Below, in pieces: positions 38,575 through 46,673 of a DNA stretch of 64,000 bases. The stretch is from NCBI RefSeq assembly GCF_000157895.3, contig NC_022663.1, positions 2,728,001 to 2,792,000 of the forward strand. Reading direction: 5' to 3'. Numbering within the stretch: position 1 is the stretch's first letter; every line of letters begins with the position of its first letter. The notes under the pieces were generated by a model that was not told the origin of the DNA, ran no database searches, and was given only the letters and a program-made list of their open reading frames with translations. This DNA comes from Mycobacterium kansasii ATCC 12478 (GTDB lineage: Bacteria > Actinomycetota > Actinomycetes > Mycobacteriales > Mycobacteriaceae). Position numbers and translations under genes: made by a program.

Positions 38575-39636
38575 TCAAATCGGTTTCCCGACAGGCTCGA
38601 GCCGCAAGGACAGCACGCAGTCACGTCGTCCCGCGAACAATCGCTGACCCCGAGATGCCGACCCGACCGCCACGCCACCCTGGCCATGCCAGTCGGTGAC
38701 CAGCGCGTCGACGCCGCGGATCTGCTTGTCGGTCAGCCCGGTCGCGCCGCCGGCCAGCAGCCAGCGGCGGATCACCCGGCGTCGCACCGGGCCCGGCAGC
38801 GCGGTGAGCGCCGCGGTGTCCAGCCCCGAACCGGCTGCCGCGGCGGTCAGCGCCCGGGCCGCGATGGTGTCGATCAGGTCGGTGTCCTCGCGCAACGCGG
38901 TCGCGGTGCGGGCCAGCGCCTCGGCCACGCCCCCGCCCAGGACGTCCTCCAGCAGCGGCAGCACCTCCTGGCGCAGCCTTGTCCGGGTGAAGCGCCGGTC
39001 GGTGTTGTGCGGATCCTGCCAAGCGGTCAGGCCCAGCTCCCGGCAGGCGGCCTGCGTCACGTCACGACGCACCCCCAGCAGCGGCCGGCACCACGGCGGG
39101 TCGTAGGGGCGCATGCCGGCGATCGACCGCGGCCCCGAACCTCGGCCGAGCCCCAGCAGCACCGTCTCGGCTTGGTCATCGAGCGTGTGCCCCAACAAGA
39201 CTGGACCGTCGCGATGGGCCTGAAGCGCGGCGTAACGGGCGGCTCGGGCCGCCGCCTCCAAACCGCCCGCAGTGCCGACCTGAACGCAAATCACCTGCGC
39301 GTCATCGCAACCAAGCGAAATAGCTTGTGCCCGTGCAGTTTCGGCGACCGCAGCCGAACCCAGCTGCAACCCGTGGTCGACGATCAGTGCGGTGGTGGGC
39401 CGCAGTTGTGCCGCAACAGCAGTGAGCGCCAACGAGTCCGGGCCGCCGGACAGCCCGACGCACCACCGCTCGGCGGAGCCGAAATGCCCGGCGGAGCCGA
39501 AATGCTCAGCGGAGCCGAAATGCCCGGCGGAGCCGAAATGCTCGGGGGAGCCGAAATGCTCGGCGGAGCCGAGGTATTGGGCGACGAATTTCTCGACAGC
39601 CCTGCGCAGCTGCGCTACAGCACCCGGTCGATCCAT
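38575..39636 (-). CDS. tilS: tRNA(Ile)-lysidine synthetase TilS with in-frame hexapeptide repeat
   Basis: 353 residues. It modifies C34 of tRNA-Ile(CAU) to lysidine. The PP-loop LSGGPDSLAL (about 62-71) and further motifs DHG, GHTLDDQAETVL (about 145-160) and NTDRRFTRTRLR are present. Between the first ~22 residues, which match the M. tuberculosis protein as I recall, and the PP-loop lie repeats of GS(A/P)(E/G)HF, six units of 18 bp. ATG 39636 overlaps the upstream gene's stop by 22 bases. In M. tuberculosis I recall a short direct connection, so this insertion adds about 30 residues. Confidence 0.95.
   Translation of the reverse strand: MDRPGAVAQLRRAVEKFVAQYLGSAEHFGSPEHFGSAGHFGSAEHFGSAGHFGSAERWCVGLSGGPDSLALTAVAAQLRPTTALIVDHGLQLGSAAVAETARAQAISLGCDDAQVICVQVGTAGGLEAAARAARYAALQAHRDGPVLLGHTLDDQAETVLLGLGRGSGPRSIAGMRPYDPPWCRPLLGVRRDVTQAACRELGLTAWQDPHNTDRRFTRTRLRQEVLPLLEDVLGGGVAEALARTATALREDTDLIDTIAARALTAAAAGSGLDTAALTALPGPVRRRVIRRWLLAGGATGLTDKQIRGVDALVTDWHGQGGVAVGSASRGQRLFAGRRDCVLSLRLEPVGKPI
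39471..39578. repeat. 18-bp minisatellite in tilS (six units)
   Basis: Plus-strand unit CGGCGGAGCCGAAATGCC, repeated at 39471, 39489, 39507, 39525, 39543 and 39561. Differences are single bases (for example CAG for CGG in unit 3); the last unit is degenerate. In tilS it reads GSAEHF, GSPEHF, GSAGHF, GSAEHF, GSAGHF, GSAER. Confidence 0.95.
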
Positions 39637-40676
39637 CGCTGCGGGTTTTCGATCTCGGCCGGCAGGGGCAGTGTCTGCGGACCCGTCCAGATCGTGTTGA
39701 ATCGCTTCATCCCGACCCGGCTCACCACCTCGTCGACGAACGCCTTGCCGCGGGTGTACTGACTGAGCTTGGCGTCGAAGCCCAGCAGGGCCCGCAGCAG
39801 CCGCTGCAGCGGCGGTTGCTTGCGCTGACGTCGTTCGTCGAAGCGGCGGCGGATGGTGGCCACCGACGGCACCACCACCGGCCCCACCGCGTCCATCACA
39901 TGCTCGGCGTGGCCTTCCAGCAGCGTGCCGAGCACCAACAGCTGATCCAGGGCCCGGCGTTGCGCCTCGGACTGCACGGCGCGCACCACGCCCAGAATGC
40001 CGGACACGTGGCCGCCGGAATCGTCGGACGAGTCGCCGCGGTTGCGGACGAAGTCCGCCAGCCGGCTCACCACCTGGCCGAGATCATCGGCCGGTTCCCG
40101 GGTGAGCAGACCCAGCGCTTCCTGCATGTAGCCGGCCAGCCAGGGGTTGGCGGTGAATTGCACCCGGTGCGTGACCTCATGCAGACACACCCACAGCCGG
40201 AAATCCGAAGGGTCGACCCGCAGTTGCCGCTCGACCGCGATGACGTTGGGATACACCAGTAGCAGGCCGCCTATTCCGGCGCCGTCGGCGGCGGCGAACG
40301 GGTCGTACTGGCCGAGGATGCCCGAAGCCACGAACGCCAGCACCGCCCCGGTCTGGGCGCCGGTGATCCGGCCGGTGAGAAAACCCCGGGGCTTGTCGGT
40401 GCCGTTGGTCATCGCCCGCATCGATTCGGCGGCCGCCCGAACCCATGCCGGCCGGTCCAGGACGCGCGCCGGCGGCACCGCACCTGCGGTGATCAGCCCG
40501 GTCACGTCGCGCACCGGCGGTTCTGCCTTCTCCGCCGCCCGCATCAGCTCGCCGATCACCTGGCGGCGGGTGTATTCGGTGGACGGCGGGCCCGGGCGGG
40601 CCAGCCGCTCCCCCACTGTGGCCGCGAAGCGCCAATCGACGGTGTTGCCCAGGGTCAGCTCCGAGGGTGCTGTCAC
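39615..40676 (-). CDS. zincin-like metallopeptidase family protein (DUF2342, Rv3626c-like)
   Basis: About 353 residues. It holds a zincin helix HEVTH (about 182-186 of the chosen frame) and a later LEGHAEHVMD, which could give the third zinc ligand. The family is sometimes called coenzyme F420 biosynthesis-associated because of phyletic pattern, but no reaction is known. GTG 40676 is chosen since it overlaps the carboxypeptidase stop by 4 bases (GTGA) and matches the ~350 residues I recall; GTG 40697 is the longest option. No signal peptide. Confidence 0.88.
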   Translation of the reverse strand: MTAPSELTLGNTVDWRFAATVGERLARPGPPSTEYTRRQVIGELMRAAEKAEPPVRDVTGLITAGAVPPARVLDRPAWVRAAAESMRAMTNGTDKPRGFLTGRITGAQTGAVLAFVASGILGQYDPFAAADGAGIGGLLLVYPNVIAVERQLRVDPSDFRLWVCLHEVTHRVQFTANPWLAGYMQEALGLLTREPADDLGQVVSRLADFVRNRGDSSDDSGGHVSGILGVVRAVQSEAQRRALDQLLVLGTLLEGHAEHVMDAVGPVVVPSVATIRRRFDERRQRKQPPLQRLLRALLGFDAKLSQYTRGKAFVDEVVSRVGMKRFNTIWTGPQTLPLPAEIENPQRWIDRVL

Positions 40677-42058
40677 GTCGTGCACCCGCAGAACCACAGT
40701 TTGGTCGCCAGGGCGTCCATCGCGTTGCGCCCGTTCGGCCCGGCATCGTTGGACAGGAACGCAAATGTCAGCACCCGTCCGCTGCTGTCGGTGAGCACCC
40801 CGACCAGCGAGTTGATGGCCGTCAACGAGCCGGTTTTGGCCCGCAACCAGCCGGCCGGGCCCAGGTTGGTGGCCCGGTCGAGAAAGCGCTCGCCCAGCGT
40901 GCCGCTGCCACCGGCAATCGGCAGCAGATCCAGCAACGGGCGCAACGCCGGCTGGTCCGGTCCCGCCGCGGCCTGCATGGCCCCGTCGAGGGTGCGGGCC
41001 GTGAGCCGGTCATTGACCGACAATCCGCTGGAATCGGCCAGCGCGGCGCCGGTGGTGTCGATGTGTGCGCTGTTGAGCCGGGTGATCACCGCGTCGACCG
41101 CACCGGTGAAGCTCTGCGGACGGTTGATGGCGGCGGCCACCTCACGGGCGATGCATTCGGCCATCACGTTGTCGGAGGCGTTCATCATTTGGGACAGCCG
41201 TTGGATCAACGGCGCCGACTGCACCACGGCCAGCTGCCGCGCGCCGGCCGGTGCCGAGGCGATCGTCACCGCCGCCGGGTCCAGGCCCAAGGCTTCGGCC
41301 AGCTCCCGTCCGGCGTCCAGCGCCGGGGTGCGCGACCGCCGGGAGTTGACGGTGGTGGGCTGGATCCGGCCGGCGTCGATCATGGCCGCCTCGATCGGGG
41401 CGATGTCCCCGTTGTCGACGTCGGCCGGGTCCCAGCCCGGTGCCATGGTCGGGCCGGTGAACGCGGAGATGTCGACTTGCACGGCTGTCGGTGTCATGCC
41501 GCTGCGGCGGATCTGTTCGACGAGGTCACTGATGCGCGCCGCGCCTCGGTACCAGGTGTCGACACCCGGTGGCGCGGCCGACAGCGTCGGGTCCCCCGCG
41601 CCCACCAGCACCACCGGCCCCAGGCTGTCGCGGGTGCCGGCCACCACGCGAGTGCTGACCCGAGCCTGTCGGTCCAGGGTGAGCAATGCCGCCGTCGCGG
41701 TCAGCACCTTATTGGTCGACGCCGGGATCAACGGCATGTCGTCAAGCTGGCGCCACAGCTCCTGGCCGGTCAAGGCGTCGGTGACCCGGCCGCCCAGCCT
41801 GCCCAGGTTGGGGTCCGCCGCGGCCTGCGCCAGCGCCGCGGCCACCCCCGCTGCGCTGGGCGCCGGAGCCGTGTCGACAACCGGAGTCACCCCCGGCTTG
41901 ACCGTGGGCGGGCGCGGCGGCGGGACCGGCGGGCGCGCACCGGCTCCGTGACTACCGGTCGTGAAGAACGCCGCGGCCGCTACCACGGCAGCGACAAACG
42001 CCAGCACGGCCACCCCGACGAACACGTGGGTGGTCTTTCGCCAACGTTTGGGACCCAT
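40673..42058 (-). CDS. D-alanyl-D-alanine carboxypeptidase, PBP4/DacB type (Rv3627c-like)
   Basis: 461 residues with an uncleaved N-terminal anchor (about 9-32). The DD-peptidase motifs are SxxK (Ser114, Lys117, in PASTNKVL), SDN (Ser295, in ASDNVM) and KTG (Lys408, in AKTGSL). It trims or cuts peptidoglycan peptides outside the cell membrane. It diverges from ppa with a 204-bp shared control region that contains short tandem repeats and three DnaA-box-like sites. Confidence 0.95.
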   Translation of the reverse strand: MGPKRWRKTTHVFVGVAVLAFVAAVVAAAAFFTTGSHGAGARPPVPPPRPPTVKPGVTPVVDTAPAPSAAGVAAALAQAAADPNLGRLGGRVTDALTGQELWRQLDDMPLIPASTNKVLTATAALLTLDRQARVSTRVVAGTRDSLGPVVLVGAGDPTLSAAPPGVDTWYRGAARISDLVEQIRRSGMTPTAVQVDISAFTGPTMAPGWDPADVDNGDIAPIEAAMIDAGRIQPTTVNSRRSRTPALDAGRELAEALGLDPAAVTIASAPAGARQLAVVQSAPLIQRLSQMMNASDNVMAECIAREVAAAINRPQSFTGAVDAVITRLNSAHIDTTGAALADSSGLSVNDRLTARTLDGAMQAAAGPDQPALRPLLDLLPIAGGSGTLGERFLDRATNLGPAGWLRAKTGSLTAINSLVGVLTDSSGRVLTFAFLSNDAGPNGRNAMDALATKLWFCGCTT

Positions 42059-42079
42059 GACTCTCCTGCCTTACAGCGC

Positions 42080-42119
42080 CCTTTCCGGTCTTTCCGGTCC
42101 TTTCCGGTCCTTTCCGTGT
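42080..42119. repeat. 9-10 bp tandem repeat in dac-ppa control region
   Basis: Four near-copies of CTTTCCGGTC in a row at 42080-42119 (spacing 9-10 bp), the last truncated to CTTTCCGTGTC. About 22 bp upstream of the carboxypeptidase start on the minus strand; could be a leader element or a binding array. Confidence 0.7.
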
Positions 42120-42220
42120 CCCATTGTGCCGAACCGGCCACGGGGCAGCGCCGCGGTATCGCTGGACTAGGGTGTAGCCGCGACGGCATTGGACCTACTC
42201 AAGCCTCTCCCGGGCCTTGC

Positions 42221-42251
42221 TTATCCACGCTTATCCACTCGTTTATCCAAA
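42221..42251 (+). promoter_or_regulatory. three DnaA-box-like 9-mers in the ppa leader
   Basis: TTATCCACG (42221), TTATCCACT (42231) and TTATCCAAA (42243): one or two mismatches from the bacterial DnaA box TTATCCACA, in the same orientation, spaced 10 and 12 bp. They end 12 bases before the ppa GTG and just before its AAAGGAG site. Confidence 0.5.
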
Positions 42252-42262
42252 GGAGCCACGCG

Positions 42263-42751
42263 GTGCAATTCGACGTGACCATCGAAATTCCCAAGGGCCA
42301 GCGCAACAAGTACGAGATCGACCACGAGACGGGCCGGATCCGCCTGGACCGCTACCTCTACACCCCGATGGCCTACCCGGCAGACTACGGCTTCATCGAG
42401 GACACCCTCGGTGAGGACGGCGACCCGCTGGACGCGATGGTGCTGCTGCCCGAGGCGGTGTTCCCGGGGGTGCTGGTGGCGGCCCGGCCGGTCGGAATGT
42501 TCCGCATGGTCGACGAGAAGGGCGGCGACGACAAGGTGCTGTGCGTCCCGGCCGACGACCACCGCTGGGACCACATCCAGGACCTCGAGAACGTTCCGGC
42601 CTTCGAATTGGACGCGATCAAGCACTTCTTCGTGCACTACAAGGACCTGGAGCCGGGCAAGTTCGTCAAGGCCGCCGACTGGGTGGGCCGCAAGGAAGCC
42701 GAAGCCGAGGTGCAGCGCTCGGTGGAGCGATTCCAGGCCAGCGGGCACTGA
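42263..42751 (+). CDS. ppa: inorganic pyrophosphatase
   Basis: 162 residues, class I soluble pyrophosphatase, the length I recall for M. tuberculosis. It hydrolyses pyrophosphate with Mg2+, pulling biosynthetic reactions forward. The metal and substrate residues are in YLYTPMAYPADYGFIEDT and DGDPLDAMV (Asp triad). GTG 42263 follows an AAAGGAG ribosome site at a good distance. It converges with the DUF475 gene, with 9 bases between the stops. Confidence 0.98.
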   Translation: MQFDVTIEIPKGQRNKYEIDHETGRIRLDRYLYTPMAYPADYGFIEDTLGEDGDPLDAMVLLPEAVFPGVLVAARPVGMFRMVDEKGGDDKVLCVPADDHRWDHIQDLENVPAFELDAIKHFFVHYKDLEPGKFVKAADWVGRKEAEAEVQRSVERFQASGH

Positions 42752-42760
42752 TTTCGCGCA

Positions 42761-43828
42761 TCACCTGGCGATTCGCCGATTGCGCAGCACGCTGTTGGTG
42801 ACGGCGGCCGCGATGAATACCACCCCGATCGAGGCGGTGATCCACTCCGGCAACTGTAAGCGGTGGTTGACGGATATCAGCATGATCACCGCGAGAGCCC
42901 CGATCGCCCAATGCGCGCCGTGCTCGAGATATACGTACCGGTCCAGGGTCTCTTGGCGGACCAGATAGATGGTGATCGACCGGACGAACATGGCGCCCAC
43001 CAGGCCGAGGCCCAGCGCAATGATGATCGGGTCGCTGGTGATCGCGAAGGCTCCGGTGACACCGTCGAAGGAAAAAGACGCATCGAGCACCTCGAGATAG
43101 AGGAAGAGCGTGAAGCCGGCTTTGCCGACGGCCCCCGCTCCCCCGACGTCGGCTGCTGCTTCCGGGGGGCGAAACGCCCGGCTCAAACCGTTGACGACGA
43201 GGTAGATGACCAGACCAAGTAGCCCGGCTATCAGCACGTTCGCCCGTTCGTCGCCCGAGTGCGTCAACTCCGTGCCGACGAGGACCAGCGCAACACACGC
43301 CACCACCACCGGCACCTGCCCGAGCCGGCCGACGCGGGCGAACGGCGCTTCGATCCACTTCAGCCACTTGATGTCCCGGTCGTGAAAAACGAAGTCCAGG
43401 AACAACATCAGCAAGAACATTCCGCCGAATGCCGCAATCTGTGGATGGGCGGCTTTGATCAGCTTTTCGTAGCTGGGCGAGCCGTCCGGAAACTCCAGTG
43501 CGCCGTTGGGCGGCGGATTGAGCGCCAGGTCCATCGCATGTACCGGGTCCAGCCCGGCGGTAACCCACACGATGGCCAACGGAAACACCAACCGCATCCC
43601 GAACACCGCGATCAGAATCCCGACAGTCAGGAACATTTGCTGCCAGAACCGGCTCATCTGCTTCAGGATCGCGGCATTGATGATGGCGTTGTCGAAGGAC
43701 AGCGACACCTCCAGCACCGCCAGCACCACCAGCAAGAACAGCGCAGTCGGCCCGCCGTGCCAGTAGCCGATGGCCAGCGCACCCGTGGTGAACAGCAGCG
43801 ACAATCCGAAAATGCGGATCGTTGTCAT
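42761..43828 (-). CDS. TerC/DUF475 family integral membrane protein (Rv3629c-like)
   Basis: About 355 residues from ATG 43828 (MTTIRIFGLSLLF), 8 or 9 predicted helices. TerC-type motifs with acidic residues inside the membrane: SLSFDNAI (about 45-52) and SFSFDGV (about 250-256). Related proteins are linked to tellurite resistance or metal handling (e.g. Mn export), but the substrate is unknown. The frame extends 17 codons upstream, where the sequence is unlike the family. Confidence 0.92.
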   Translation of the reverse strand: MTTIRIFGLSLLFTTGALAIGYWHGGPTALFLLVVLAVLEVSLSFDNAIINAAILKQMSRFWQQMFLTVGILIAVFGMRLVFPLAIVWVTAGLDPVHAMDLALNPPPNGALEFPDGSPSYEKLIKAAHPQIAAFGGMFLLMLFLDFVFHDRDIKWLKWIEAPFARVGRLGQVPVVVACVALVLVGTELTHSGDERANVLIAGLLGLVIYLVVNGLSRAFRPPEAAADVGGAGAVGKAGFTLFLYLEVLDASFSFDGVTGAFAITSDPIIIALGLGLVGAMFVRSITIYLVRQETLDRYVYLEHGAHWAIGALAVIMLISVNHRLQLPEWITASIGVVFIAAAVTNSVLRNRRIAR

Positions 43829-44108
43829 GGTTCCCTTCCGAGCGCCGCCCGGAATGCTGCGGCCGGATATCGGCTTCACGATGGCGGCGCAGATACCGAC
43901 TGGCCGCCCATTTCATTTTTACCCAACAGCCACTCAATCAATCCCTGACAGGCTTGTCCTCGACCCCGCGGCCTGGTCGCAAGCTCTCGTGGACATGCTG
44001 AGCGACCACGGCGCCGCAACTTTGTGAAGGAGCATCCCTTGTCAACAGTTTGGCCATGTCACCCGGAACCGGGTCCCCTGCGGCCCTCGAGACGATGAGA
44101 AGAATGTG

Positions 44109-45278
44109 ATGGATTTTGCGTGGTTGCCGCCGGAGATCAATTCGGCGCGGATCTTTGCTGGTGCTGGGGCGGGGCCGTTGTTTGCGGCGGCGTCGGCGTG
44201 GGCGGGTCTGGCTGCGGAGTTGGCGGGGTCGGCGTCGTCGTTTGATGCGGTGATTGCGGGGTTGACGGGTGGGCCGTGGGCGGGTCCGGCGTCGGTGTCG
44301 ATGGCGGCGGCGGCGGCGCCGTATGTGGGGTGGTTGAGCGCGGCGGCGGTGCAGGCGGAGACGGCGGCGGCCTCGGCGGTGGTGGCGGCGACGGCGTTTG
44401 AGTCGGCGGTGGCGGCGACGGTGCATCCGGCGGCGGTGGCGGCGAATCGGGTGTTGTTGGGGGCGTTGGTGGCGACCAATTTCTTGGGTCAGAACACGCC
44501 GGCGATTGCGGCTACTGAGTTCGATTATGTGGAGATGTGGGCTCAGGATGTGGGGGCGATGGTGGGCTATGACGCGGGGGCGGGGGCGGCGGCTGCGGAG
44601 TTGATGCCGTTTGGTGTGCCGCCGTTGGATTTGGCGGGGTTGGCTGGGCAGGTCGCGGCCCAGGTGAGCGCGGCGGCGACGGGGGCGGTGTCGCCGGCGT
44701 TGCAGGGTGCGCTGGCGGGGGTTCCGGGGGTGGTGAGCGGGGTGCAGTCGTTGGCCTCGGCGGTGCCGGTGTCGTCGGTGATGCAGGTGGCGCAGGTTGC
44801 GGCGCAGCCGGCCAGCATGATGCTCGGGCCGCTGATGCAGTTGGGCGGCACGGCCAATGCGGGTACCGCGGGGTTGGCGGGGGCGGCGGCGTGGGAGGGT
44901 CTGGCTGATGCGCCGAAGTTTGTCGGTGATGTCAATCCGATGAAGGGCCTCGGCGGTGGCGCGGGGGTGGGTGCGGGTATTGGCGCGGAGTTGGGTAAGG
45001 CGCGGTTGGTGGGGGCGATGTCGGTGCCGCCGACGTGGGAGGGGTCGATGCCCAAGGGGATGTCGAGTGCGGCGATGGCGGGGTTGGGTGGGGTGCCCAC
45101 GGCGGCGGAGCTGGCGCAGGCAGCCGGGACCGGTGGTGGGATGCCGATGATGCCGATGCCGATGGGTGCCGGTGGTGCGGGGGCGGGGATGCCCGGCGGG
45201 ATGATGGGCCGCGGCGGTGCTAACCCGCATGTGGTGCAGGCGCGCCCGAGTGTGATCCCGCGTACCGGGATCGGATAA
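44109..45278 (+). CDS. solo PPE family protein with strongly G-skewed codons
   Basis: 389 residues from ATG 44109 (MDFAWLPPEINSARIFAGAG), or one more from GTG 44106. PPE domain 1-180, SVP-like motif GAMSVPPTWEG near 305-315 and a Gly/Met-rich end (GGGMPMMPMPMG). It has no PE gene beside it. The coding strand uses GCG, GGG, GTG and TTG much more than the neighbours, which prefer GCC, GGC, GTC and CTG; nearly the whole gene looks GT-rich. I do not recall a PPE between Rv3629c and Rv3630 in M. tuberculosis. Confidence 0.93.
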   Translation: MDFAWLPPEINSARIFAGAGAGPLFAAASAWAGLAAELAGSASSFDAVIAGLTGGPWAGPASVSMAAAAAPYVGWLSAAAVQAETAAASAVVAATAFESAVAATVHPAAVAANRVLLGALVATNFLGQNTPAIAATEFDYVEMWAQDVGAMVGYDAGAGAAAAELMPFGVPPLDLAGLAGQVAAQVSAAATGAVSPALQGALAGVPGVVSGVQSLASAVPVSSVMQVAQVAAQPASMMLGPLMQLGGTANAGTAGLAGAAAWEGLADAPKFVGDVNPMKGLGGGAGVGAGIGAELGKARLVGAMSVPPTWEGSMPKGMSSAAMAGLGGVPTAAELAQAAGTGGGMPMMPMPMGAGGAGAGMPGGMMGRGGANPHVVQARPSVIPRTGIG

Positions 45279-45296
45279 GGCCGGGCTTAACCGGCC
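45278..45296 (+). terminator. hairpin after the solo PPE gene
   Basis: AGGCCGG, loop GCTTA, CCGGCCT: a 7-bp perfect stem right at the stop codon of the PPE gene. No T run. Confidence 0.5.
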
Positions 45297-45492
45297 TCAC
45301 GAACCGGGGCGCCCGGCCCGCCTAGTATGTGCGAACGTGGCACGCATCGGGTCGGTTGGCCGTTAATGCGGCCACGGTGACCGACGTCGGCGGTACCGCG
45401 AGCACGGCCCCCGCCCCCGGGGGCCGATCACCCGCGGCAGCGTCGCGCGGGTCGGCATCGCCACCGCCGTCACCGGGCTGTGCGGCTACGCG

Positions 45493-46638
45493 GTGATCTA
45501 CTTGGCCGCCCGCAATCTCGCTCCGAGTGGTTTCTCGGTCTTCGGGGTGTTCTGGGGCGCTTTCGGGCTGGTCGCCGGGGCCGCCTTCGGATTGCTGCAA
45601 GAAACCACCCGGGAAGTCCGGTCGATGCAGTACCTGGACGTATTGCCGGACGGCAGTCGTATTCATCCGCTGCGGGCCGCCGCACTCGTCGGCGTCGCCG
45701 CAGCCGTCGTGATCGCCGGGAGCGCGCCGCTGTGGAGCGGGCGGATGTTCGTCGAGGCGCGGTGGCTGTCGGTGGGACTGCTCAGCGTCGGCCTGGCCGG
45801 ATTCTGCCTGCACGCCACGCTGATGGGCATGCTGGCCGGGATGAACCGGTGGACCCAATACGGGGCGTTGATGGTGACCGACGCGGTCATCCGGGTTGCG
45901 GTGGCCGCGGGCACGTTCGTCGTCGGATGGGGTCTGGTCGGCTTCCTGTGGGCCACCGTGGCCGGCTCGGTGGCCTGGCTGATCATGCTGGCGGCGTCGC
46001 CGACCACGCGCGTTGCCGCACGCTTGCTCACACCCGGCAGCACCGCCACGTTCCTGCGGGGCGCAGCTCATTCGATCACCGCCGCAGGTGCCAGCGCGAT
46101 CCTGGTGATGGGTTTTCCGGTGCTGCTGAAGCTGACCTCCGACGAGCTGGGCGCCCGCGGCGGCGTCGTCATCCTGGCGGTGACGTTGACCCGAGCCCCG
46201 CTGCTGGTGCCGCTGACGGCGATGCAGGGAAATCTCATCGCCCATTTCGTCGACGAAAGCACCCACCGGGTTCGGGCGCTGCTGTCGCCGGCGGCGGTGA
46301 TCGGCGGGATCGGTGCCGTAGGGGTGCTGGCGTCCGGTCTGGTCGGCCCGTGGCTGCTGCGCGCCCTGTTCGGGCCGCAATACCAGGCCAGCGGCGCGCT
46401 GCTGGCCTGGCTGACGGCCGCCGCGGTGGCGATCGCGATGCTGACGCTCACTGGCGCCGCCGCCGTAGCGGCCGCGCTGCACCGGGCGTATTCCCTGGGC
46501 TGGGTCGGCGCGACGGTGCCTTCCGGCTTGCTGCTGTTGTTGCCGGTGCCGCTGGAGACCCGCACGGTCGTCGCATTGTTGTGCGGCCCGCTGATGGGCA
46601 TCGGCGTTCATCTGGCGGCGCTGGCGCGTAGCCGATGA
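45493..46638 (+). CDS. polysaccharide flippase-like membrane protein (Rv3630-like), 5' end frameshifted
   Basis: 381 residues in the open frame from GTG 45493, with about 10 or 11 transmembrane helices, similar to MATE/MOP-type polysaccharide exporters. I recall 431 residues for the M. tuberculosis counterpart. Upstream, the same frame codes ITRGSVARVGIATAVTGLCGYAV, clearly part of the protein, but it has no start codon before a stop at 45364-45366. A neighbouring frame from TTG 45356 reads through the region before, and a single added base in the C5-G-C5-G5 tract (45408-45423) would join them. Either the real start lies further up and a base is missing, or the gene is shortened. The pairing with ppgS suggests lipid-linked sugar traffic. 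Confidence 0.82.
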   Translation: MIYLAARNLAPSGFSVFGVFWGAFGLVAGAAFGLLQETTREVRSMQYLDVLPDGSRIHPLRAAALVGVAAAVVIAGSAPLWSGRMFVEARWLSVGLLSVGLAGFCLHATLMGMLAGMNRWTQYGALMVTDAVIRVAVAAGTFVVGWGLVGFLWATVAGSVAWLIMLAASPTTRVAARLLTPGSTATFLRGAAHSITAAGASAILVMGFPVLLKLTSDELGARGGVVILAVTLTRAPLLVPLTAMQGNLIAHFVDESTHRVRALLSPAAVIGGIGAVGVLASGLVGPWLLRALFGPQYQASGALLAWLTAAAVAIAMLTLTGAAAVAAALHRAYSLGWVGATVPSGLLLLLPVPLETRTVVALLCGPLMGIGVHLAALARSR

Positions 46639-46673
46639 TCAGTGCAGGCCCAACGTGTAACTTGTGGACTTAA

